From assembly GCA_022510465.1 (NCBI GenBank), contig JAFLTJ010000010.1, positions 1 to 44,836 on the forward strand: DNA of 44,836 bases, in the 5' to 3' direction. The position numbers were made by a program, and so were the translations under genes. The DNA comes from Muribaculaceae bacterium (lineage in GTDB: Bacteria; Bacteroidota; Bacteroidia; Bacteroidales; Muribaculaceae). Shown in pieces: positions 24,595 through 32,648 of this stretch. The notes under the pieces are model-generated. The model did not search any database. It was given only the letters and a program-made list of their open reading frames with translations, and had not been told where the DNA came from. Every line of letters begins with the position of its first letter. Position 1 is the first letter of the stretch.

Positions 24595-25017
24595 TCAATT
24601 GATTACTTTAGTTATCTTCCAGTTCATGGAGATTTCCAGCCGGCGGCGAAAGAATCTCCACATGACAAAGAAATAGGCTGCACACCCGGCGGCGGCAACC
24701 ACGGCGGCGATTAACTCGGAGCATCCGGCGGCGAGAGCGACAAGTACAGCCGTGACAATCAACAGTATAGGCACAACAAAAGCCAGCAGAATTCCATTCC
24801 ACTGGGCGCCGGTTGAAGGCTCAAACTCTATCATATCGCCCGGCGTGAACCGGGATGCATCGGGGGTATAGAGAGTCACGGCATCTTCATCATTTTTGGA
24901 ACCACAGAACGCAACAATTGCACATCCTTCGCAGTGGCAATCGCCCGATACGCGAACCATAAGCCGATTCTCTTCTGCGCTGAGAACTACCCCTCGCCGT
25001 GTTGTTATTTCTGCCAT
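24595..25017 (-). CDS. rseC: RseC/MucC family membrane protein (140 aa)
   Basis: The N-terminal part contains the Cys motif CHCEGCAIVAFCG (about 28-40), as in the SoxR-reducing/RseC family. Two membrane helices follow (about residues 74-95 and 99-120: LLAFVVPILLIVTAVLVAL, ELIAAVVAAAGCAAYFFVM) and a basic C-terminus. In Bacteroidales this gene regularly leads the rnf operon and may help assemble or supply Fe-S centres to Rnf, though its biochemical role is not settled. It is transcribed from the -7 box at 25043-25050. Confidence 0.88.
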   Translation of the reverse strand: MAEITTRRGVVLSAEENRLMVRVSGDCHCEGCAIVAFCGSKNDEDAVTLYTPDASRFTPGDMIEFEPSTGAQWNGILLAFVVPILLIVTAVLVALAAGCSELIAAVVAAAGCAAYFFVMWRFFRRRLEISMNWKITKVIN

Positions 25018-25042
25018 GGTAGAAATCCGGTGAAGATTTGTG

Positions 25043-25050
25043 CAAAATTA
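25043..25050 (-). promoter_or_regulatory. -7 box of the rseC-rnf operon
   Basis: On the minus strand this reads TAATTTTG, 25 bases upstream of the rseC ATG. A partial -33 match (ATTG) sits at 25070-25073, 19 bases away. The spacing supports a housekeeping promoter for the whole seven-gene operon. Confidence 0.65.
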
Positions 25051-25156
25051 CAAATTTATTTTGTTACCCCAATTTGTTTATCCCAAAAATCTTGCGACAA
25101 GGGGGCTAAAATGTTAAAATGGCTTGCCGAATGAGTTGTTTTAGGCATATTTTTTA

Positions 25157-25164
25157 TAATTTTG
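25157..25164 (+). promoter_or_regulatory. -7 box of the M16 peptidase gene
   Basis: TAATTTTG matches the consensus. GTTG at 25135-25138 is a possible -33 box 18 bases upstream. The transcript would have a leader of about 80 bases before the ATG at 25252, in which no structured element was recognised. Confidence 0.6.
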
Positions 25165-25251
25165 CCCCGAGCAATGTAACTATTTGCATATTGCTGCGTC
25201 ATATATACAGGGAAAAATCAATCAACAATTATAAATCAATTCATTTGCATA

Positions 25252-28089
25252 ATGAAAAAAATGTTTAAATTTCTGACGTTTGCTATTGTGAGCGTCTTTG
25301 TGGGCCATCTGTCGGTGTCTGCACAGGATTTAGGCCAGATGCAAATACCGCAGCTTCCCATCGACCAAGAGGTTAGAATAGGAGTTCTACCTAATGGCTT
25401 GACCTATTACGTTCGTCACAACGAAACGCCCAAGGGCCAGGCTGACTTTTATATCGCCCAGAAGGTTGGTTCAATTCTTGAGAAGGATGACCAGCGCGGA
25501 CTTGCCCACTTCCTGGAGCACATGTGCTTTAACGGAACAAAGAATTTTCCAGGCAACGGCATCGTAGACTGGTGTGAAAGCGTGGGTATCAAATTTGGCG
25601 TGAATCTTAATGCGTACACCTCGGTTGACCAGACGGTGTACAACATATCCAACGTTCCTGTTGCGCGTGTAGGTGTGCAGGATTCCTGCCTGTTGATTTT
25701 GCACGATTGGGCCAACGACCTTCTTCTTGACCCGGTTGAAATTGATAAGGAGCGCGGTGTGATTCACCAGGAATGGCGTCGCACCAACGTTGGCCAAATG
25801 CGCATTTTGGAGCAGTTGCTCCCGGTGATGTATCCCAATAGCCCTTATGGCTATCGTCTTCCGATAGGAACGATGGAGGTTGTGGATAACTTCCCGTATC
25901 AGGCGCTTCGCGATTACTATGAGGCATGGTATCGCCCCGACCAGCAGGGTATCATAGTTGTGGGCGACATTGATGTGGACCGTATTGAGAATAAAATCAA
26001 AGAGATATTCTCGGATATTGAAATGCCGGCCGATGCTCCCGAGCGTGTTTATTTCCCTGTTGCCGACCATCAGGGTACAATCTATGCTATCGGTCATGAC
26101 CCCGAGCAAACTACCAATGTTGTTCAGATGATGTTCCTCAGCGACGTTATGCCTGTGGAGTATCGCAATACACCTGTCTTTATGCAGGTGAAATATATGG
26201 AGCAGATGATTTCGTCGATGCTCAACAATCGTTTGGCCGACATTATGTCAGCCCCCAATTCACCTTTTGCAGCTGCAGCATGCTCGTTTGGAAACTACTT
26301 TTTGGCCAAGACCAAAGATGCATTTACGATTTATGCCGTTGCCAACGGAACTGACGTAAAAGGGGCTCTTGAAGCTGTTTACCGCGAGGCTGTCAGAGCT
26401 TCAAAGGGTGGATTCACCGCATCGGAGTATGAGCGTGCCCGCAGCGAATATCTTTCCAACCTCGAGAATGTGTACAACAATCGCGAGAGCCGTCAGAATG
26501 AAAGCTACGTGAATGAATATGTAAACCATTTCCTTGATAATGAGCCCATTCCCGGAATAGAAACCGAGTATCAGCTGATTGCATTAATGGCACAACAGAT
26601 ATCGGTTGATGTGCTCAACCAGGTATTTGCCGAGACAATAACTCCCGATAATCGTGTTATCCTCTCGCTTAACTCTGACAATGAGGCCGGTGTATATCCA
26701 ACCGAGGCCGATTTTGTTGCCGCAGTTGAAAAGGTTGATGGCGAGGAGATAGTTGCCTTTGTTGACCAGGTGAAGGAGGAGCCGCTTGTGACAAATCTTC
26801 GTAAAGCCGGTAAAATTACCAAAACAACCGAGCTACCCCAATGGGGCGCAAAAGAGTGGACTCTTTCCAACGGTGCAAGGGTAATTGTTAAGAAAACCGA
26901 GTTCAAAAAAGATGAAATCCAGTTCTCGGCAGTAGCCAAGGGCGGTACTTCGGTGCTTCCGGCTAAGTTTGACACGGCGCTACGTTGTGCAGGTATCTTC
27001 TTGCAGGGTAACGGTTTGGGAACATATAGCAATCAGGATTTGAGCAAGTATCTTGCAGGTAAAAAGGTTGATATCCACACCGAATTTGATGATTATACTC
27101 GCGAGGTTTCGGGTTCAACCACACCCAAGGACCTTGCCGCCTTTATGGAGATTCTTTACATGACAATGACCGAGATTAACTTCACTGCCGATGAATTTAC
27201 GGCTTTGCAGTCGACATACAGCGGTCTTCTTGCCAACCAGGAATCCAACCCGCAGTACAAGTTCCAGGTGGCTGTGTCAAAATCAATCTATGACTCGCCC
27301 CGCAAGCAGGCTGTAACGGTTAATGACGTCAACAGTACAAGTCGCGAGGATGTTATTGAGATAGCTCGCAAAATGACTGAGAATGCAGCCGATTATACCT
27401 ATATCTTCGTTGGTAACTTTGACGAAAATGAGTTGAAGGGTCTCGTTGAAAAATACATAGCTTCTCTGCCCGGCGATGCAAAGAAAGCAACAACCGAACC
27501 TGTATTTGTGGCCGGTCTTGATATAAAGACAGGTGAGGGTATTGATATATCAACAGCTGAAATGCAGACGCCTCAAAGCTATGTGTTTATCGTTGACCAG
27601 GCCAATTTGCCTTACACTGCCAAGAATCAGAAAATAGCATCGGTTGCAGGTCAGATTCTGTCGCAGCGCCTGCTTGAAAAGATTCGTGAAGAGATGGGTG
27701 CCGTATATTCGATAGGTGCAGCATCGGCCATGAGGCGTGTTGCCGACAAGAATAACACCTTCCTTCAGAGCCAGTTCCCCATGAAGCCTGAAATGCAGGC
27801 CGAAGTCCTTGCCGAGATTCGTAAGATAATGGATGATATGGGGCAGAATGTAAAGGCCGAGGAGCTTGCCAAGGTCAAGGAATACATGATTAAGAGCTAT
27901 GAGGAGCAGAAGGAGCTGAACGGTCCCTGGCTCGGCAGCATAGGCGGCTGGACCCGCAACGGCGTTGATACATTCAACGGTACCGACAAGGTTGTAGAGT
28001 CGATTACAACTGCCGATATTGAGAACTTTATGAAGACGTTGGCCAAGTCGGGTAACTACCGTGTAGTGGTTCTCGCTCCGGCCGAGTAA
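25252..28089 (+). CDS. M16 family zinc metallopeptidase, periplasmic (945 aa)
   Basis: The signal peptide MKKMFKFLTFAIVSVFVGHLSVSAQ is followed by two M16 repeats. The first holds the inverted zinc motif HFLEH (H86, E89, H90). The third ligand E167 lies 77 residues on, as in pitrilysin. The second repeat (from about residue 510, ELPQWGAKEWTLSNGARVIV) lacks the motif, as is usual for the non-catalytic half. Length and layout match the PqqL-like insulinase group. It probably degrades peptides in the periplasm. It stands alone, with its own promoter and a following hairpin. The substrate is unknown. Confidence 0.92.
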   Translation: MKKMFKFLTFAIVSVFVGHLSVSAQDLGQMQIPQLPIDQEVRIGVLPNGLTYYVRHNETPKGQADFYIAQKVGSILEKDDQRGLAHFLEHMCFNGTKNFPGNGIVDWCESVGIKFGVNLNAYTSVDQTVYNISNVPVARVGVQDSCLLILHDWANDLLLDPVEIDKERGVIHQEWRRTNVGQMRILEQLLPVMYPNSPYGYRLPIGTMEVVDNFPYQALRDYYEAWYRPDQQGIIVVGDIDVDRIENKIKEIFSDIEMPADAPERVYFPVADHQGTIYAIGHDPEQTTNVVQMMFLSDVMPVEYRNTPVFMQVKYMEQMISSMLNNRLADIMSAPNSPFAAAACSFGNYFLAKTKDAFTIYAVANGTDVKGALEAVYREAVRASKGGFTASEYERARSEYLSNLENVYNNRESRQNESYVNEYVNHFLDNEPIPGIETEYQLIALMAQQISVDVLNQVFAETITPDNRVILSLNSDNEAGVYPTEADFVAAVEKVDGEEIVAFVDQVKEEPLVTNLRKAGKITKTTELPQWGAKEWTLSNGARVIVKKTEFKKDEIQFSAVAKGGTSVLPAKFDTALRCAGIFLQGNGLGTYSNQDLSKYLAGKKVDIHTEFDDYTREVSGSTTPKDLAAFMEILYMTMTEINFTADEFTALQSTYSGLLANQESNPQYKFQVAVSKSIYDSPRKQAVTVNDVNSTSREDVIEIARKMTENAADYTYIFVGNFDENELKGLVEKYIASLPGDAKKATTEPVFVAGLDIKTGEGIDISTAEMQTPQSYVFIVDQANLPYTAKNQKIASVAGQILSQRLLEKIREEMGAVYSIGAASAMRRVADKNNTFLQSQFPMKPEMQAEVLAEIRKIMDDMGQNVKAEELAKVKEYMIKSYEEQKELNGPWLGSIGGWTRNGVDTFNGTDKVVESITTADIENFMKTLAKSGNYRVVVLAPAE

Positions 28090-28118
28090 AATACAATTTC
28101 TTTAGGGAAGAAATATAT

Positions 28119-28149
28119 AGCGGAGGGTGCTGTCACGGCATCCTCCGCT
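28119..28149. terminator. Shared stem-loop between the M16 gene and recG
   Basis: AGCGGAGGGTGC (28119-28130) pairs with GCATCCTCCGCT (28138-28149) through one wobble pair and a seven-base loop. It lies between the two convergent stops, and an A/T-rich tail follows on the minus strand (TATATATTTC). It probably ends transcripts from both sides. Confidence 0.7.
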
Positions 28150-28182
28150 TAGTTGTGTTGTAGTATGGTTTTTTAGAGCGTA

Positions 28183-30291
28183 TCAGCTTATCCGGCTCCA
28201 GTCGGCAACCCGTTTTGTGAGAAACCCGAGCTGTCGCGCTGCGACTTGATTTTCAGGCATACTCAGGTTTGGGTCGCTGTTCAGCATGTCGATTGCGGCC
28301 GAGCGGGTAAGCTCCACGAGGTCTCCGTCTTTGGATAGGTTGGCAACCTTAAGGTTAAAAATCAAACCACTCTGCATGGTTCCCTCCATGTCGCCGGGGC
28401 CGCGCATCCTCAAGTCGGCTTCGGCTATGACAAAACCGTCGGTAGTCTGTGTCATCAGAGTCAACCGCTGGCGTGTGTTTTTTGACAGTTGCTGCTTTGA
28501 CATCAAGATGCAATAACTTTGGTCGCCACCACGCCCCACCCGCCCTCTGAGCTGGTGTAGCTGCGATAGCCCAAAGCGCTCGGCATTCTCTATAACCATT
28601 GTGGTTGCGTTGGGAACGTTTACGCCCACCTCGATTACTGTTGTAGCAACCATAATCCGGGCCTCGCCTGAGGCGAATATTCCCATCTGGTAATCTTTCT
28701 CGGCCGGTTTCATTTTTCCGTGTACATAGGCCACCCGGTAATCCCGGAATGTTTCGCAGATTGTCTCATATCCCTCTTCGAGGCTTCTCAAATCAAGTTT
28801 TTCGTTTTCCTCTATTAATGGATAAACTATGTACACTTGCCTGCCTTCGCGCAGCTGGCGGCCGATAGCACGGTAAACTTCCATTCTATTGTTGTCATGC
28901 CTGAGCAGGGTAACGATGGGTTTGCGACCCGGTGGCAACTCGTCAATAATGGATAGGTCGAGGTCGCCATACACGGTCATGGCGAGGGTGCGCGGAATAG
29001 GGGTGGCTGTCATCACAAGCACATGGGGCGGAGTGGTGTTTTTTGACCACAGGCGGGCTCGCTGGGCCACTCCAAACCGATGTTGCTCGTCTATTACTGC
29101 CAAACCGATGTTGCGAAATTTTACGTTATCTTCAATCAGGGCATGGGTGCCAATCAGGATATGGATAGCACCGTTCTGCAACCCTTCGTGGATTATGTCT
29201 CTCGCTTTTTGAGGTGTTGAGCCGGTTAGCAGTTTGACATTTATGCCTATCTCTGCAACCATTTTTGAGATGGTGTCAAAATGTTGAGAGGCAAGTATCT
29301 CGGTTGGCGCCATGAGGCATGCCTGGTAGCCGTTGTCAACAGCCAGGAGCATAGACATTAGTGCTACAAGCGTTTTCCCGCTACCCACGTCACCTTGTAA
29401 CAGGCGATTCATCTGCTTGCCCGAACCTATATCGCGCCTGATTTCGCGAATTACGCGTTTCTGGGCCCCGGTTAGTTCAAACGGCAGGCATTCTTTGTAA
29501 AATCTGTTGAAATATTGGCCAACGTGGTTGAATACAAATCCGCCCGATGCACTCGCCCTATTGCGGCAAAAACGCTGTATATCAAGCTGTAAATAAAATA
29601 ATTCTTCCCATTTGAAACGATTGCGCGCTCTTGCCAGCTCTTCGGTGTTCTTAGGATTGTGAATAGCTTTAACAGCCTCATTGATAGGCATCAGGTTGTA
29701 ACGGGCAATAATGGAGGAGGGGAGAGTCTCCGACAGGTTGGGCGGAAGGGAGTTAAGAACTTGGTTTATAAGTAAGAAAATAGTTTTAGAGGTGACGTTG
29801 CGTTGGCGCAGTTTCTCGGACAGTGGATACACGCCGCGCAGCCCTCCGGTGTCGTTGGCACTGCCTTCGGTGTCTATCTCGGGATGTGTCATTGACCATC
29901 GGCCGTTGAACACGTTGGGTTTCCCGAATACTACATACCGGTTGCCGGTTGAGTAGGCTTTGCGTATATCGGCAATTCGATGAAACCAAACAACTTCCAT
30001 CAGCCCGCTACCGTCGGAAAGCAGCCCGACAAGGCGTCTTTTGGCTCCCTCACCGTGAATGGCAAATGAAACGAACTGTCCTTTTACCTGTATAGCCGGT
30101 ATTGCCGCGTCGTCGGTCGCATGAGGTAAATCGGCTATGCGGTAAACAGTTGTGCGGTCAAGATAGTTGGATGGAAAATGGTGCAGAAGGTCATAGTAGG
30201 AATGGATTCCAAGCTCGCTGTTGAGCAACTTGGCGCGTGCCGGTCCAACCGCCTTTAGATACATTACGTCACGATTGCGCAGCCTATTCAT
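28183..30291 (-). CDS. recG: ATP-dependent DNA helicase RecG (702 aa)
   Basis: RecG remodels stalled replication forks and Holliday junctions. An N-terminal wedge/OB domain (about 60-200) is followed by a superfamily 2 helicase core. This has Walker A GDVGSGKT (300-307), DEQH motif II (401-404), motif III MTATPIPRTLAMT, motif V VATTVIEVGVNVPNAT and motif VI QLRGRVGRG. The length is typical. It overlaps ispD by ATGA, so the two are translationally coupled. Confidence 0.96.
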   Translation of the reverse strand: MNRLRNRDVMYLKAVGPARAKLLNSELGIHSYYDLLHHFPSNYLDRTTVYRIADLPHATDDAAIPAIQVKGQFVSFAIHGEGAKRRLVGLLSDGSGLMEVVWFHRIADIRKAYSTGNRYVVFGKPNVFNGRWSMTHPEIDTEGSANDTGGLRGVYPLSEKLRQRNVTSKTIFLLINQVLNSLPPNLSETLPSSIIARYNLMPINEAVKAIHNPKNTEELARARNRFKWEELFYLQLDIQRFCRNRASASGGFVFNHVGQYFNRFYKECLPFELTGAQKRVIREIRRDIGSGKQMNRLLQGDVGSGKTLVALMSMLLAVDNGYQACLMAPTEILASQHFDTISKMVAEIGINVKLLTGSTPQKARDIIHEGLQNGAIHILIGTHALIEDNVKFRNIGLAVIDEQHRFGVAQRARLWSKNTTPPHVLVMTATPIPRTLAMTVYGDLDLSIIDELPPGRKPIVTLLRHDNNRMEVYRAIGRQLREGRQVYIVYPLIEENEKLDLRSLEEGYETICETFRDYRVAYVHGKMKPAEKDYQMGIFASGEARIMVATTVIEVGVNVPNATTMVIENAERFGLSQLHQLRGRVGRGGDQSYCILMSKQQLSKNTRQRLTLMTQTTDGFVIAEADLRMRGPGDMEGTMQSGLIFNLKVANLSKDGDLVELTRSAAIDMLNSDPNLSMPENQVAARQLGFLTKRVADWSRIS

Positions 30292-30989
30292 TCCACGACT
30301 GATTTGCTAAGATACAAACGGGCAATTTCAATATCTCCCGGTCGGGTTATCTTGATATTGTGCGGGTCGCCGGGAATGGTGTCTATCTTTCCCATACCGG
30401 CAATTTCGATGACCGATGCTTCATCGGTCATTTGGGGTGTTTCGTCGGCGGCATAGGCTTTGATAAGGAGGGTTGCGATGAATGCCTGGGGTGTTTGAAC
30501 GGCACGAAACCGTGTTCGGTCAACCGATTGTGTTGTTCCGTCGGTATTAATCATCCTCAGGGAGTCGGTAACGTCGACTACGGGGATAACTGCCCGAGAG
30601 GTGCCGGTCAGCAGTGGCGCAAGCAACCGGTCGATGAGCCGGCTTGTGACTATGGGTCGCGCTCCGTCGTGAACTGTTATGATGTCTTCCGGCCCCATTT
30701 CTCCAAGTGTCTTAAGGGCATTGGCCACGCTGCCGTGTCGTGTTTTGCCGCCATACACTATCTGAGGCGAGCAGAACCGGTGCTGTTCACACAACTCAAG
30801 CCATAATTCCTCCATTTCGCGGCTGATTACCAGTAAAACCTCCTCCTCCCGCCGCGACATAAAGCAATCGAGAGTTGTCATCAATACCGGCCGGCCATCC
30901 TGCATTGGAAGGAACTGTTTTGGCAGCCCGCCTCCATATCGGCTTCCGCTGCCGGCTGCCACAACGATATGAACAATGCGTCGTTTCAT
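30288..30989 (-). CDS. ispD: 2-C-methyl-D-erythritol 4-phosphate cytidylyltransferase (233 aa)
   Basis: This is the third enzyme of the MEP isoprenoid pathway, transferring CMP from CTP to methylerythritol phosphate. The N-terminus VVAAGSGSRYGGGLPKQFLP is the nucleotide-binding signature with Lys24. The family motifs VHDGARP and DEASVIE are also present. Length is normal. It lies between the LysE-type gene and recG with ATGA overlaps on both sides. Confidence 0.95.
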   Translation of the reverse strand: MKRRIVHIVVAAGSGSRYGGGLPKQFLPMQDGRPVLMTTLDCFMSRREEEVLLVISREMEELWLELCEQHRFCSPQIVYGGKTRHGSVANALKTLGEMGPEDIITVHDGARPIVTSRLIDRLLAPLLTGTSRAVIPVVDVTDSLRMINTDGTTQSVDRTRFRAVQTPQAFIATLLIKAYAADETPQMTDEASVIEIAGMGKIDTIPGDPHNIKITRPGDIEIARLYLSKSVVE

Positions 30990-31657
30990 TCTATTGAGAG
31001 TGACAGATTCATGGGGTTTTCAAAGTATTCGTTTATCCCCGAGACAATGCCTAATAAGGCTATTATCATCAAGATAATTGCGATAATGCGGTTTAGTGTT
31101 ATCAGCGACTGTGTGTTAAAGCGAGAACGCACCATGCTGACAGCGGTTGTTACAGCCAACCACCATGTTACGGCGCCGGCAAGGATGCTTATATAGCCGG
31201 CAATATAGTGATAGTGAACAAATCCCGATTCCAGGAAATTGAATCTCGCAAAAAGCGTTATGATGAAAAATACAATCAGCGGATTTGAGAATGTCAATAG
31301 AAACCCGGTTACAAAGTCTCGCCAGTAGGTTGTTGCCGGTATGTTTGGTGCCGCGATGGTTCTCGTTGGCCTGATGCGGTAGAGATACACGGCATAGATG
31401 ATGAAGACGATGCTGCCGCATATCTGTAATGCAATATGGTTTGTGGTTATGAAATCGGTTATAAACGAGAGCGATAGACCTGTTAACATGGAATATACAA
31501 GGTCGGACAACGCAGCCCCCAGCCCGGTGAAAAATGCCGGCCAACGGCCTTTGCTCAATGTACGCTGAATACACAGCATCCCGATTGGCCCCATGGGGGC
31601 CGACACCAAGATGCCGATCAACAATCCTCGTATGATGATGACCGGAATCATTTCCAT
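30986..31657 (-). CDS. LysE family amino-acid exporter-like membrane protein (223 aa)
   Basis: Six hydrophobic segments and the family N-terminus (GLLIGILVSAPMGPIGMLCIQRTLSKGR) place this in the LysE/RhtB superfamily of small-molecule exporters. The substrate is not predictable. The open frame extends 12 codons further up to 31693, but MEMIPVIIIRG at 31657 starts directly at the first helix and is preferred. A TAACTTTG -7-like box (31663-31670, minus strand) lies within the longer version, which also argues for a downstream start, here or at the Met two codons later. It overlaps ispD by four bases. Confidence 0.82.
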   Translation of the reverse strand: MEMIPVIIIRGLLIGILVSAPMGPIGMLCIQRTLSKGRWPAFFTGLGAALSDLVYSMLTGLSLSFITDFITTNHIALQICGSIVFIIYAVYLYRIRPTRTIAAPNIPATTYWRDFVTGFLLTFSNPLIVFFIITLFARFNFLESGFVHYHYIAGYISILAGAVTWWLAVTTAVSMVRSRFNTQSLITLNRIIAIILMIIALLGIVSGINEYFENPMNLSLSIE

Positions 31658-31719
31658 GGCAGCAAAGTTAAAAAATTCCAATCTTAACTGCAAGACTTAG
31701 CGCTAAATCGGGATAAGAT

Positions 31720-32643
31720 TTATTTTAAAAGGGCCAGAAACGATGCCGGAACCGGAGTGGTGAAATTCATTTCAACTCTTGTTGTGGGGTGGATAAACCG
31801 GAGTGTCTGGGCATGAAGCGCCAACCGGTGTATCGAATTGGGGCTGCCACCATACCGGCGGTCACCCGAAATAGGGTGTCCCAGCTCTTTTAAATGCACT
31901 CTGATTTGGTTCTTGCGACCTGTATCCAGTTCTACGGCAAGCAGAGATTTCCCGTTGCGGCTTTTGATTGTTTTATAGCGTGTTACAGCCGGCTGTCCCT
32001 CTCGGGCGTTTGGGGTTGAATATACTTCGTGACGGGAATTCTCGGTAAGGTAGCTGCGTATTGTTCCTTCTTTTTCTTCGGGAACACCCTCTACAACAGC
32101 AAGATATTGCCGGTTGAGAACCATGTTGTTCCAGTTGTGTTGCATCTCGTCTTTGGCTCGGGCCGTTTTGGCAAACATCATCAGCCCGGAGGTGTCTCTG
32201 TCCAGTCGATGAACGATAAATAGCTTGTTGGCCGGGTTGCTCCACTTGACGTACTCTCGCAGTATCGAGTAGGCGGTGCCGTCTTTGATGCGGTCGGTGC
32301 CCATTGATAACAGTCCGTATCCTTTGTTGACAACGATGATGTCGTCATCCTCATATACCATTTGTAGCCGGCGATGATAGAACTGCCTGAACTCGCGCAC
32401 GAGATTAACCTTTACCACGTCGCCCGAGTGAAGCAGGGTGTCGTGTCGTGTTTGTGGCACGTTATTGACTGCCACCTGAGAGTGTTTCAGCAACTCCTTG
32501 ACATTCGTGCGTTTGCGTTGAGGCATCGCTGCTATTAGGAAATCAAGTAAGGTCCCGTCGGTTGCAACCGGATATGTTTCGATAACATCCGGTTTAAAAG
32601 TTGCGCGCTCGGCGCCGGGCTTATGATTGGGGCGTGAGGGCAT
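31720..32643 (-). CDS. RluA family pseudouridine synthase (307 aa)
   Basis: An N-terminal S4 RNA-binding domain (LLDFLIAAMPQRKRTNVKELL, 32-52) is followed by the catalytic domain. Its signature HRLDRDTSGLMMFAK (145-159) carries the catalytic aspartate D148. These enzymes convert uridine to pseudouridine in 23S rRNA (RluD/RluC-like) or tRNA. The exact target cannot be told. It starts five bases after topA on the same strand. Confidence 0.92.
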   Translation of the reverse strand: MPSRPNHKPGAERATFKPDVIETYPVATDGTLLDFLIAAMPQRKRTNVKELLKHSQVAVNNVPQTRHDTLLHSGDVVKVNLVREFRQFYHRRLQMVYEDDDIIVVNKGYGLLSMGTDRIKDGTAYSILREYVKWSNPANKLFIVHRLDRDTSGLMMFAKTARAKDEMQHNWNNMVLNRQYLAVVEGVPEEKEGTIRSYLTENSRHEVYSTPNAREGQPAVTRYKTIKSRNGKSLLAVELDTGRKNQIRVHLKELGHPISGDRRYGGSPNSIHRLALHAQTLRFIHPTTRVEMNFTTPVPASFLALLK

Positions 32644-32648
32644 TTATA

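Noticed and set aside
25471-26109. 212-residue minus-strand ORF inside the M16 peptidase gene
   Set aside because: Antisense to a well-supported gene with the zinc motif in frame. No domain or start signal is seen.
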